Positions 1-5,046 of a stretch of 5,207 nucleotides of DNA are shown piece by piece (position 1 is the stretch's first letter; each line of letters starts with the position of its first letter). Source of the stretch: an uncultured Bacilli bacterium (GTDB taxonomy: Bacteria > Bacillota_I > Bacilli_A > RF39 > UBA660). The notes beneath the pieces were generated by a model. It was not told where the DNA came from. It saw only the letters and a program-made list of their open reading frames with translations, and made no database searches. The position numbers were made by a program, and so were the translations under genes. Location of the stretch: positions 1 to 5,207 of the forward strand of contig CANRAX010000078.1 in assembly GCA_947628635.1 (NCBI GenBank), in the 5' to 3' direction.

Positions 1-39
1 CAATGTGCAATAGATGAGATAAATAGAATGATAAAGTGA
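1..39 (+). CDS. 3' end of an upstream gene, probably a surface protein of the NVQxAID family (partial)
   Basis: Only the last 12 codons and a TGA stop (37-39) are present. Read in frame 1 they give QCAIDEINRMIK. This matches the VQxAID motif seen in the next gene (NVQSAIDK at residues 51-58) and in the partial gene at the right edge (NVQGSI). Here the chain stops eight residues after the motif, so this protein would lack the long coiled coil and C-terminal domain of its neighbour. The stop lies 9 nt before the next ATG and overlaps its ribosome binding site, so the two genes are probably co-transcribed. Family membership rests on a very short match and is inferred. Confidence 0.6.
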   Translation, partial: QCAIDEINRMIK

Positions 40-48
40 GGGAGTAAG

Positions 49-621
49 ATGAAGAAGATAAAAGCAAATAGAAAGATGATAATAGGAGTAATAATAGGGA
101 TAATAATATCAGGAGTTACATCTTATGCAGTAGCGGCAACATTAATAAATAGTCAAGATGTAGTATATGATGATAAGACATCAGGATTAGGAGTAAATAA
201 TGTTCAGAGTGCGATAGACAAGACATGTTCAAATATAGATACAAGGTTATCGGAAATAGAAGATAATTTATACAAAGTTCAAAATATGTACAAAATACAA
301 AACTTTACTTCCTCAAAAACTATGGCTTATACAGGCGTTTCTATAACATTGCCTAGCAATTCTTATTGTGCAATAACTGTTGGGGCTTTATGGACTGTTG
401 GGGCACCACTTAAAATACTATTAAGTTATAGTCCAACTGTTAAAACACAATCCGTAGCATTTTTAGGAGGAAATAATGATTTAGATGCCGGACATATATC
501 TGTTTCTCATATTACTTTAACAGGTAATTCCCAAACATTTTACGTGTGGGCTCAGTATACTAATGTTGGTTCAAATCAAGTGGAAGTTAGTGGCTTTTGT
601 GCAACAAAAATTAAGCAGTAG
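49..621 (+). CDS. Membrane-anchored or secreted fibre-like surface protein, NVQxAID family
   Basis: This 190-aa protein is modular. Residues 2-9 are basic and 10-30 are hydrophobic, giving a signal peptide or N-in/C-out anchor; SYAVAA near 25-30 could be a signal peptidase site. Residues 38-57 (VVYDDKTSGLG, then NVQSAID) resemble a motif common in phage tail-fibre and related surface proteins, where it often precedes an oligomerising helix. From residue 56 there is a clean heptad pattern: I56, C60, I63, L67, I70, L74, V77, Y81. Residues 85-190 are rich in Thr, Ser, Val and aromatics, look all-beta, and match no family I recognise. The ATG has a GAGGGAG Shine-Dalgarno site (38-44). All 12 Ile codons in the first 80 are ATA, unlike the genes downstream. 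A trimeric surface stalk with a beta head is inferred; no catalytic motif is visible. Confidence 0.85.
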   Translation: MKKIKANRKMIIGVIIGIIISGVTSYAVAATLINSQDVVYDDKTSGLGVNNVQSAIDKTCSNIDTRLSEIEDNLYKVQNMYKIQNFTSSKTMAYTGVSITLPSNSYCAITVGALWTVGAPLKILLSYSPTVKTQSVAFLGGNNDLDAGHISVSHITLTGNSQTFYVWAQYTNVGSNQVEVSGFCATKIKQ

Positions 622-653
622 GATAAATTTATATAAAAAATATGAATATTAAA

Positions 654-690
654 AAAAGAGATAATTGCATATATAATGATTATCTCTTTT
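654..690 (+). terminator. Hairpin terminator after the 190-aa surface protein gene
   Basis: A perfect 12-bp stem pairs 654-665 (AAAAGAGATAAT) with 679-690 (ATTATCTCTTTT) around a 13-nt loop. Inside the loop CAT/ATG (668-670 with 676-678) can add three more pairs. The U-run is only the four T that end the stem, so termination on this strand may be moderate. The seven A at 651-657 would act as a better U-run for transcription from the other side. It lies 33 nt after the stop codon and separates the first unit from the next. Confidence 0.7.
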
Positions 691-776
691 AGTTGAAATA
701 TTAAGATTTGTGTATTTTGTTTAAAACTTTAATTATATAATCTACTTTTTAAATAAAAATCAATTTCAAAAAGAAA

Positions 777-796
777 TATTAATTCTTCAATTAATA
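777..796. repeat. 8-bp inverted repeat with CTTC loop upstream of the promoter
   Basis: TATTAATT (777-784) and AATTAATA (789-796) are perfectly complementary around CTTC. The site lies about 30 bp upstream of the candidate -10 element at 829-834. It could be an operator for a dimeric regulator or simply a small hairpin. With only A and T in the arms, chance occurrence is quite possible. Confidence 0.3.
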
Positions 797-814
797 AAAA
801 AGTCCTATACTTTT

Positions 815-834
815 TTGACATTTTTTGATAAAAT
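815..834 (+). promoter_or_regulatory. Candidate promoter for the three-gene unit (extended -10 TGaTAAAAT)
   Basis: An extended -10 element, TG at 826-827 plus TAAAAT at 829-834, lies 25 nt before the ATG at 859, which leaves a short leader containing the AAGGTGG ribosome binding site (842-848). A perfect -35 hexamer TTGACA lies at 815-820, but its spacing to this -10 is only 8 nt. At normal spacing it would have to use the poor TAAATA at 837-842. A TATAAT at 736-741 is another candidate but has no good -35. Transcription starting in this gap is likely; the exact element is uncertain. Confidence 0.45.
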
Positions 835-858
835 CTTAAATAAGGTGGTAGATACTAT

Positions 859-1425
859 ATGAATGTAAAAAAAATTTCCTATATATTATTAGCTATTAGT
901 TTTGTTATGATAATTTCAGGTGGTGTTTCATCATTCTTAATGGGATTAAGAACCGATAAACAAATGATAAATAAAAGGATGATAGATGTCTCAAATGAAT
1001 TTGAAGATTTTAGTACTAATACATCTTTATTCGAAACAGCAAGAGATAATTTATATGAAGAAATATTATCAAATCTTTTTTTTGATACCATGCAACAAAA
1101 TGACCAGATAGCTAAAACAAGATTTTCAAATTATGAAAATATGGTTGACGAAATTTCTAAACAAGTAAAACAATTAGATCATTTATGCAGTGATGTGTAT
1201 TATCCCGACAGTTCAGTAAATAATAAATGTAGTAATTATCAGCTTATTTATGAACAAGTAGTTAATTACTTTATAAGCGATGTAAAAGTTTATAATGAAA
1301 ATATTAAAAAATTTAATGAATATCAAAAATCAATATACAGTGGAGTTTCTCTAGAAGAATATTCTACAACTAAAAAATTTATTGATTACAATAAAGATAA
1401 ACAATATGACGGTAAAGAGGCTTAA
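859..1425 (+). CDS. Single-pass membrane protein with helical extracellular domain, function unknown
   Basis: I do not recognise this 188-aa protein. Residues 1-5 are basic and about 7-30 form one hydrophobic, Gly/Ser-rich membrane segment, so the remaining roughly 155 residues should lie outside the cell. That part is polar and mostly helical by composition. Two helix-rich stretches (about 33-108 and 125-160) are joined by a loop bounded by Cys110 and Cys124, the only cysteines, which could form a disulfide. The end of the second helix (DVKVYNENIKKFNEY, 141-155) faintly recalls the YN-rich terminal helix of LemA-type proteins, but this is too weak for assignment. The ATG has AAGGTGG 10 nt upstream. 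The stop is one base before the start of the glycosidase gene, so the two are almost certainly translated from one mRNA. It may support or scaffold that enzyme (inference). Confidence 0.85.
   Translation: MNVKKISYILLAISFVMIISGGVSSFLMGLRTDKQMINKRMIDVSNEFEDFSTNTSLFETARDNLYEEILSNLFFDTMQQNDQIAKTRFSNYENMVDEISKQVKQLDHLCSDVYYPDSSVNNKCSNYQLIYEQVVNYFISDVKVYNENIKKFNEYQKSIYSGVSLEEYSTTKKFIDYNKDKQYDGKEA
1414..1420 (+). promoter_or_regulatory. Ribosome binding site fixing the start of the phosphodiester glycosidase gene
   Basis: AAAGAGG lies 6 nt before the ATG at 1427, inside the last codons of the preceding gene. The open frame extends back to a TTG at 1382 and an ATG at 1406, but neither has a comparable site and both would lengthen the overlap with the upstream gene. 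Starting at 1427 also places the basic stretch KRSSKKKWSLKRK directly at the N-terminus, as expected for a membrane anchor. Confidence 0.8.
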
Positions 1426-1426
1426 T

Positions 1427-2461
1427 ATGAAGAGAAGTAGTAAAAAAAAGTGGTCTTTAAAAAGAAAAATAGTTACTATTAGTTGTGTAGTAATAAGTCT
1501 TTTCGCTTGTACATTTTTATTTCTTTTTTATGGACCTTGGGATGGTTTTAGAAATTTTTGGATAACAAGTGCTATGACAACTTTAAGTCATCAATATTTA
1601 GCTACTTGGTTTTATGATGATGAAACTATTCAAAAAGTTTTAGCCAACAATAAAGTTTTGGAAGTTGATGAATTTAGTGATCCTAATATGATTAAGTTTC
1701 GTAAATATACTACCACAATATATAGAAATGAATATGAAAAAGAAATATTAGTTCATGATGATAATGCTCTATATAAAGTTATTGATATCAAGGGTGATGG
1801 TTATCAAGGTTTTCTAGTTGCTATTTATGATCCTTCTAAAGTTAAAGTGGCAACGACAGCTTATTTAAACCGTCGCGGAGAGGATATTTTGACAGTCGCT
1901 AAAAGAGAAAATGCTATCATAGCAATGAATGCTGGTGGTTTTTATGACCCTGACTGGAACTCTAATGGAGCTATCCCTCACGGGACAGTAATAAAGGATG
2001 GAAAAGTAGTAAGTGATTATATAGATGCAAATATGGGTGGAGGATTTATTGGTTTTACTTTTGATAATAAATTTCTTTTAGGAAAAATGACTAAAGATCA
2101 AGCTTTAAAAGTTGGTTATAGAGATGCAATTGAATTTGGCCCTTATCTTATTGTTAATGGAAAAAGATCCTTTATAAAAGGAAATGGTGGCTGGGGAATT
2201 GCTCCAAGAAGCGCTATTGGTCAAAGGCAAGATGGTATAGTTCTCTTCTTAGTAATTAATGGAAGATTGGCTACAAGCCTTGGTGCCGATATGGTTGACC
2301 TAACTGATATCATGGAAAGATATGGTGCTTATAATGCAGCTAATTTAGACGGTGGTTCTTCATCTGAGTTAGTTATTAATAATCAAATTATTAATACACC
2401 AGTTGCTGGTGGCAGAAATGGTTTAAGAGATATGTCTACTTTTTGGATTGTAAAAGAATAA
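1427..2461 (+). CDS. Membrane-anchored phosphodiester glycosidase (NAGPA/DUF2233 family)
   Basis: The 344-aa product begins with a strongly basic tail (2-14) and one membrane helix (about 14-36), placing the catalytic part outside. From about residue 115 it carries the hallmarks of the phosphodiester glycosidase family named after human NAGPA (uncovering enzyme, formerly DUF2233): a YxxxGxL/DPSKVKV-type entry (127-142), NAGGFYDP (168-175), GTVIKDGKVV (186-195), GPYLIVNGK (238-246), RSAIGQ (261-266) and NLDGGSSSELV (306-316). The conserved Asn, Arg and Asp-Gly-Gly positions are intact and the domain runs to the C-terminus, so the enzyme looks complete. Family members cleave sugar-phosphate diesters; bacterial ones are often found near exopolysaccharide or wall-polymer genes, but the substrate here cannot be read from sequence. 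Residues 40-115 form a spacer of unknown role. It is tightly coupled to the gene before it and followed after 46 nt by the SGNH hydrolase gene. Confidence 0.9.
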   Translation: MKRSSKKKWSLKRKIVTISCVVISLFACTFLFLFYGPWDGFRNFWITSAMTTLSHQYLATWFYDDETIQKVLANNKVLEVDEFSDPNMIKFRKYTTTIYRNEYEKEILVHDDNALYKVIDIKGDGYQGFLVAIYDPSKVKVATTAYLNRRGEDILTVAKRENAIIAMNAGGFYDPDWNSNGAIPHGTVIKDGKVVSDYIDANMGGGFIGFTFDNKFLLGKMTKDQALKVGYRDAIEFGPYLIVNGKRSFIKGNGGWGIAPRSAIGQRQDGIVLFLVINGRLATSLGADMVDLTDIMERYGAYNAANLDGGSSSELVINNQIINTPVAGGRNGLRDMSTFWIVKE

Positions 2462-2475
2462 CATGTTGCTCTTTT
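2452..2475 (+). terminator. Weak intercistronic hairpin, possible attenuator
   Basis: AAAAGA (2452-2457, overlapping the stop codon) can pair with TCTTTT (2470-2475). After an A/C mismatch the inner part can add a U-G and two A-U pairs around CATG, and the run of five T at 2472-2476 ends the structure. It is short and AT-rich, so it would be at most a partial terminator reducing expression of the SGNH gene relative to the glycosidase. Confidence 0.25.
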
Positions 2476-2494
2476 TACTTTTATATATTCTAGA

Positions 2495-2501
2495 GAGGTG
2501 A
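2495..2501 (+). promoter_or_regulatory. Ribosome binding site for a TTG start
   Basis: GAGGTGA lies 6 nt upstream of TTG at 2508-2510 and is one of the best Shine-Dalgarno matches in the window. An in-frame TGA at 2499-2501 lies within this site, so the reading frame cannot begin earlier, and no ATG or GTG lies near enough downstream to use it. The TTG start is therefore well supported. Confidence 0.8.
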
Positions 2502-2507
2502 AGCTAT

Positions 2508-3428
2508 TTGAATATTTTGGATTTAACAAGTACTTGTGGAAGTATTGGTTTAGCAAATTTAATTTCAATTGCGAAAACAGCTTTGACTATTATTCAAATT
2601 GCTGGCCCTATTATGGCTATTATAGGTTTAGTTAGTATTTTTATTAAATTAATGAGTAATCCAGATAACAAAAAATTAAAAAATGCTATAAAAAATTGGC
2701 TAATTGCCTTTTTGATGCTTTTTTTAATACCTTTGATAATAGATGTTGTTATGGGTAAACTTGATGATACCTTTACATTAACAGCCTGTTGGAATTATGC
2801 TGAAAAAATAAAATCTTCCGGAGATGTTTCTTTTATTCCTGACGATGATGAACATAGACAGCATATAGTTGATCCCGGTGATTATGAAAGCGGTGACGAA
2901 AAAGCAGAAAGTGATGATTCAGATTCAGAAACAGATTCTGATTCAGTAACTATCAATAAACTTATCTTTATAGGCGACTCTAGGACAGTTGGCATGAGAA
3001 ACGCTGTTGGTTCTAATGATATTTGGAGTGCTGAATCAGGAAAGGGTCTAGATTGGATGAAATCAACTGGTGTCCCCAAAGCGGAAAGTTATGTTTCTGA
3101 TGGAAGCGCTATAATAATTCTAATGGGAGTGAATGATTTATATAAAATTGACAGTTATATATCATACATAAATGGAAAAGCCAGTGATTGGGTTAATAAA
3201 GGTGCTGCCGTTTATTTTGTTTCTGTGCTACCTACTAATGGCAGTTATGACCAATTAAATTCAGAAATAAATTCCTTTAATAATAAAATCAAAAAGAATT
3301 TAAAATCTGTTAAATTTATAGATACAAATAGTTACTTAAAATCAAATGGTTTTAAAACAGTTGATGGTCTACACTACGATAATGCTACTTATAAAAAAAT
3401 ATATAATCATATAAAAAATAATCTTTAA
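2508..3428 (+). CDS. Two-helix VirB2/TrbC-like membrane domain fused to an extracellular SGNH hydrolase
   Basis: The 306-aa product has three parts. Residues 17-49 and 63-83 are membrane helices joined by a basic loop (NPDNKKLKNAIKNW, 51-64), the layout of VirB2/TrbC-type pilin-like proteins. By the positive-inside rule both ends face outward, and Cys10 and Cys94, just outside each helix, could form a disulfide. Residues 110-147 are a low-complexity Asp/Glu/Ser linker. Residues 150-306 form an SGNH/GDSL hydrolase: IFIGDSRT (153-160, nucleophile Ser158), Gly in SGKGLDW, MGVND (206-210, Asn209) and VDGLHY (285-290, Asp286 and His289), so the active site looks complete. Such enzymes often remove acyl groups from surface polysaccharide or peptidoglycan; the substrate is unknown here. 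It starts with TTG, follows the glycosidase gene by 46 nt, and is probably the last gene of that unit. The pilin-like label is by topology and loop pattern only. Confidence 0.88.
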   Translation: MNILDLTSTCGSIGLANLISIAKTALTIIQIAGPIMAIIGLVSIFIKLMSNPDNKKLKNAIKNWLIAFLMLFLIPLIIDVVMGKLDDTFTLTACWNYAEKIKSSGDVSFIPDDDEHRQHIVDPGDYESGDEKAESDDSDSETDSDSVTINKLIFIGDSRTVGMRNAVGSNDIWSAESGKGLDWMKSTGVPKAESYVSDGSAIIILMGVNDLYKIDSYISYINGKASDWVNKGAAVYFVSVLPTNGSYDQLNSEINSFNNKIKKNLKSVKFIDTNSYLKSNGFKTVDGLHYDNATYKKIYNHIKNNL

Positions 3429-3429
3429 G

Positions 3430-3459
3430 AAAAGTACATTTTTCAAAAAATGTGCTTTT
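3430..3459 (+). terminator. Hairpin terminator after the SGNH hydrolase gene
   Basis: AAAAGTACATTTTT (3430-3443) pairs with AAAAATGTGCTTTT (3446-3459) with a single U-G wobble, leaving a tight loop around TCAA. It begins one base after the TAA stop (3426-3428). The U-run is the four T that end the stem. It separates the three-gene unit from the promoter at 3478. Confidence 0.75.
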
Positions 3460-3477
3460 AAAATGCCTACAATTAAG

Positions 3478-3506
3478 TTGAAACTTATTATTAAATTTGC
3501 TATAAT
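3478..3506 (+). promoter_or_regulatory. Strong sigma-A type promoter for the 432-aa surface protein gene
   Basis: TTGAAA (3478-3483), a 17-nt spacer and a perfect TATAAT (3501-3506) preceded by TGC, which adds an extended -10. Transcription should start near 3513, leaving a leader of about 18 nt with the AGAGG ribosome binding site (3518-3522) 8 nt before the ATG at 3531. This is the best promoter in the window. Confidence 0.85.
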
Positions 3507-3530
3507 TTAAAAGATTGAGAGGTTAGTTTA

Positions 3531-4829
3531 ATGAGCAAGATAAAAAAACAAAAGAAAACTAAACCCATTGGCAGAATAGAATTTATATTTAATGTAATAA
3601 GTTTATTAGCGGTTATAGGTATTGGAATTTACTTTGGTGTTAGAAGTTTTTACTACTATAATGTTGAAAATTTTCACATTGCTCAAGGTAATAAAACATT
3701 GAATGGAACTATCATTAATAATACTAAAGTAACTGATGGTGAAGGGTTGCATCATGATAAAAATGGTTATTATTATAAAGGTAAAGTATCAAATAATTAT
3801 GTAAAATTTGCTAACCGTCTTTTTAGAATTATTCGTATTAATAAAGATGGTAGTGTCAAAGTCATAACTGATGATATTGTAACATCATTTATGTGGGGAG
3901 AAGAAAGTAATTATAATAGTTCAAATTTAAAAAAGTGGCTAAGTACTGATAATAAACTAGGAGTTTATTACAATACTCTACCTAGTCCACATAACTATTT
4001 AGTAAAAACTGAATATAGTGAAGATTGTTTAAATAATACGAAGGTTATAGCAAATAAAGTAAAAAGCAAGGATTATATAACTACTTTAACTATTGAAGAT
4101 TATATTAACGCAAACGGTAAGGATAGCTTTTTAAATAATGGACATGCTTTTTGGATTTTAGGTCAAGATGATAAAAAAAATAATCTATATATTGATATCG
4201 ATGGAAGCATACAAAGTGCCCCAAGTTATGAAGCATATGGTTTACGAGCTATTATGACCTTAAAAAAAGATTTGAATATCATATCTGGCAATGGATCTTT
4301 AGAAAATCCATATCTTATAAAACAAAGCAAAGGTACAAATTATGTTGATAATTATATAAAATTAGGTAATGATACCTGGAAAATTAATTATGATGATGGA
4401 ATTACTTTAAAAATGTATTTAACAAGAACTCTAGACAACATCGGTTCTGCCTATGAAAATTTAAGTAATTTTTTTAATTATATTTATTATCCAAATTTAC
4501 CCTATAATAGTGTAATTAATGATACACCTTTTCCAATTGGAGAAATTAGTGAAGAATTTTCTTACGATTATAGTAATATTTATTCAAATACTATATACTA
4601 TAGAGTAGGTATGTTAAATATGTTTGATTATTATTCTGGAGGCCTTGATAATTTTTATTTAATGAATACTACTTCAAGCATTGGTAATATGGTTTATGTT
4701 TATCATAGTAATGGTATTTTAGAAGAAGTTATGTCTAACGAGCAACAGCTATCAATACCAGTTATTTCTATTAATAAAAATTTAATTAAAAATGGTGATG
4801 GTACTATAAATAATCCATTTACAATATAA
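3531..4829 (+). CDS. Membrane-anchored surface protein with two diverged copies of an extracellular domain (DUF6273-like)
   Basis: This 432-aa protein starts with a lysine-rich tail (2-15) and one membrane helix (about 16-38), followed by a linker to about 88. Two domain copies follow. Copy A (about 88-263) opens with NNYVKFANRLFRIIRINKDG, includes FWILG...LYIDIDGSIQ (208-228) and ends YGLRAIMTLKKDLNI then SGNGSLENPYLI. Copy B (about 273-432) opens with DNYIKLGNDTWKINYDDG, includes FYLMN...VYVYHSNGIL (375-397) and ends SINKNLIKNGDGTINNPF two residues before the stop. The layout resembles DUF6273-type surface domains of gut Firmicutes, with NYVxF-W/F-RI openings and a closing GNGTxxNPY motif. 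I see no catalytic residues; binding or adhesion is a guess. It has its own promoter and terminator, so it is a single-gene unit. Copy B is more diverged and shorter by about 16 residues. Confidence 0.85.
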   Translation: MSKIKKQKKTKPIGRIEFIFNVISLLAVIGIGIYFGVRSFYYYNVENFHIAQGNKTLNGTIINNTKVTDGEGLHHDKNGYYYKGKVSNNYVKFANRLFRIIRINKDGSVKVITDDIVTSFMWGEESNYNSSNLKKWLSTDNKLGVYYNTLPSPHNYLVKTEYSEDCLNNTKVIANKVKSKDYITTLTIEDYINANGKDSFLNNGHAFWILGQDDKKNNLYIDIDGSIQSAPSYEAYGLRAIMTLKKDLNIISGNGSLENPYLIKQSKGTNYVDNYIKLGNDTWKINYDDGITLKMYLTRTLDNIGSAYENLSNFFNYIYYPNLPYNSVINDTPFPIGEISEEFSYDYSNIYSNTIYYRVGMLNMFDYYSGGLDNFYLMNTTSSIGNMVYVYHSNGILEEVMSNEQQLSIPVISINKNLIKNGDGTINNPFTI

Positions 4830-4869
4830 AAAATGTCATAAATAATTTTTCTCATACTTGAATTAATGT

Positions 4870-4917
4870 TTAGTGTAAAAAATGGTTAAAAGCAATTTTT
4901 TTACACTAATTTTTTTT
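4870..4917 (+). terminator. Strong intrinsic terminator after the 432-aa surface protein gene
   Basis: TTAGTGTAAAAAA (4870-4882) and TTTTTTACACTAA (4897-4909) form a perfect 13-bp stem around a 14-nt loop, followed directly by eight T (4910-4917). It begins about 40 nt after the stop codon and isolates the next promoter from read-through. Confidence 0.85.
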
Positions 4918-4932
4918 ACGATTTTTTTTACG
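4909..4932. repeat. Perfect 12-bp tandem duplication at the terminator U-run
   Basis: ATTTTTTTTACG occurs twice head to tail, at 4909-4920 and 4921-4932, with no mismatch. The first copy contains the terminator T-tract and the second supplies an additional run of eight T. It looks like a recent slippage or duplication product. Confidence 0.8.
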
Positions 4933-4968
4933 GTCTATTCTTTTTTATTTTTGTGCACGAAATTTCAC

Positions 4969-4999
4969 TTGACAAGACCCGTCGGGGGGGGGGTATTAT
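4969..4999 (+). promoter_or_regulatory. Promoter with a G10 tract in the -35/-10 spacer, candidate phase-variable switch
   Basis: TTGACA (4969-4974) is a perfect -35 hexamer and TATTAT (4994-4999) a good -10. The 19-nt spacer between them ends in ten consecutive G (4984-4993). A 17-nt spacer is optimal, so with G10 the promoter would be weak and loss of two G would make it near-ideal. Length-variable homopolymers at this position are known to switch surface protein genes, for example poly(A) in the vlp promoters of Mycoplasma hyorhinis. The start of transcription would be near 5006, about 40 nt before the TTG of the next gene. Switching itself is inferred. Confidence 0.65.
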
Positions 5000-5035
5000 A
5001 TGAATAGAAAAAAATAAGGATTGTGTGGAAAAGCT

Positions 5036-5040
5036 GGTGA
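5036..5040 (+). promoter_or_regulatory. Ribosome binding site for the TTG start of the right-edge gene
   Basis: GGTGA lies 6 nt before TTG at 5047-5049. Its last three bases form an in-frame TGA (5038-5040), so the coding frame cannot extend upstream, and no ATG occurs in the next 50 codons. The arrangement, GGTGA with its TGA in frame ahead of TTG, is the same as for the SGNH gene start at 2508. Confidence 0.7.
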
Positions 5041-5046
5041 TACAAA

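Noticed and set aside
695..782. Direct repeat GAAATATTAA at 695-704 and 773-782
   Set aside because: Ten bases of AT-rich sequence repeated once within a gap this AT-rich is easily expected by chance, and it matches no promoter or gene boundary.
867..874. A8 tracts early in coding regions (867-874, 1442-1449) as possible translational phase switches
   Set aside because: Runs of A are common in AT-rich DNA and here encode the Lys-rich tails expected before membrane helices; no sign of a frame disruption.
879..1091. 70-aa open frame on the minus strand
   Set aside because: It lies wholly inside the 188-aa membrane protein gene, has no ribosome binding site worth noting, and its translation shows no domain; it is a shadow frame.
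1382..1426. Longer N-terminus for the phosphodiester glycosidase starting at TTG 1382
   Set aside because: It would overlap the upstream gene by 44 nt and lacks a ribosome binding site, while ATG 1427 has AAAGAGG at ideal spacing and a typical basic N-terminus.
2383..2568. 61-aa open frame on the minus strand across the glycosidase/SGNH junction
   Set aside because: It overlaps two well-supported genes and the ribosome binding site between them, with no recognisable features.
2882..3079. 65-aa open frame on the minus strand with a Ser/Glu-rich end
   Set aside because: The Ser/Glu repeat is only the reverse reading of the Asp/Ser linker of the SGNH fusion; the frame lies inside that gene.
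4978..4987. Small CCCG/CGGG palindrome at the left edge of the G-tract as an operator or recombination site
   Set aside because: The arms are only four bases, and the right arm is part of the G-run; no matching inverted repeat was found on the far side of the promoter that would make it invertible.
5000..5017. Tiny open frame MNRKK directly after the -10 element
   Set aside because: Its ATG overlaps or immediately follows the -10 box, so it would lie before the transcription start, and it has no usable ribosome binding site.
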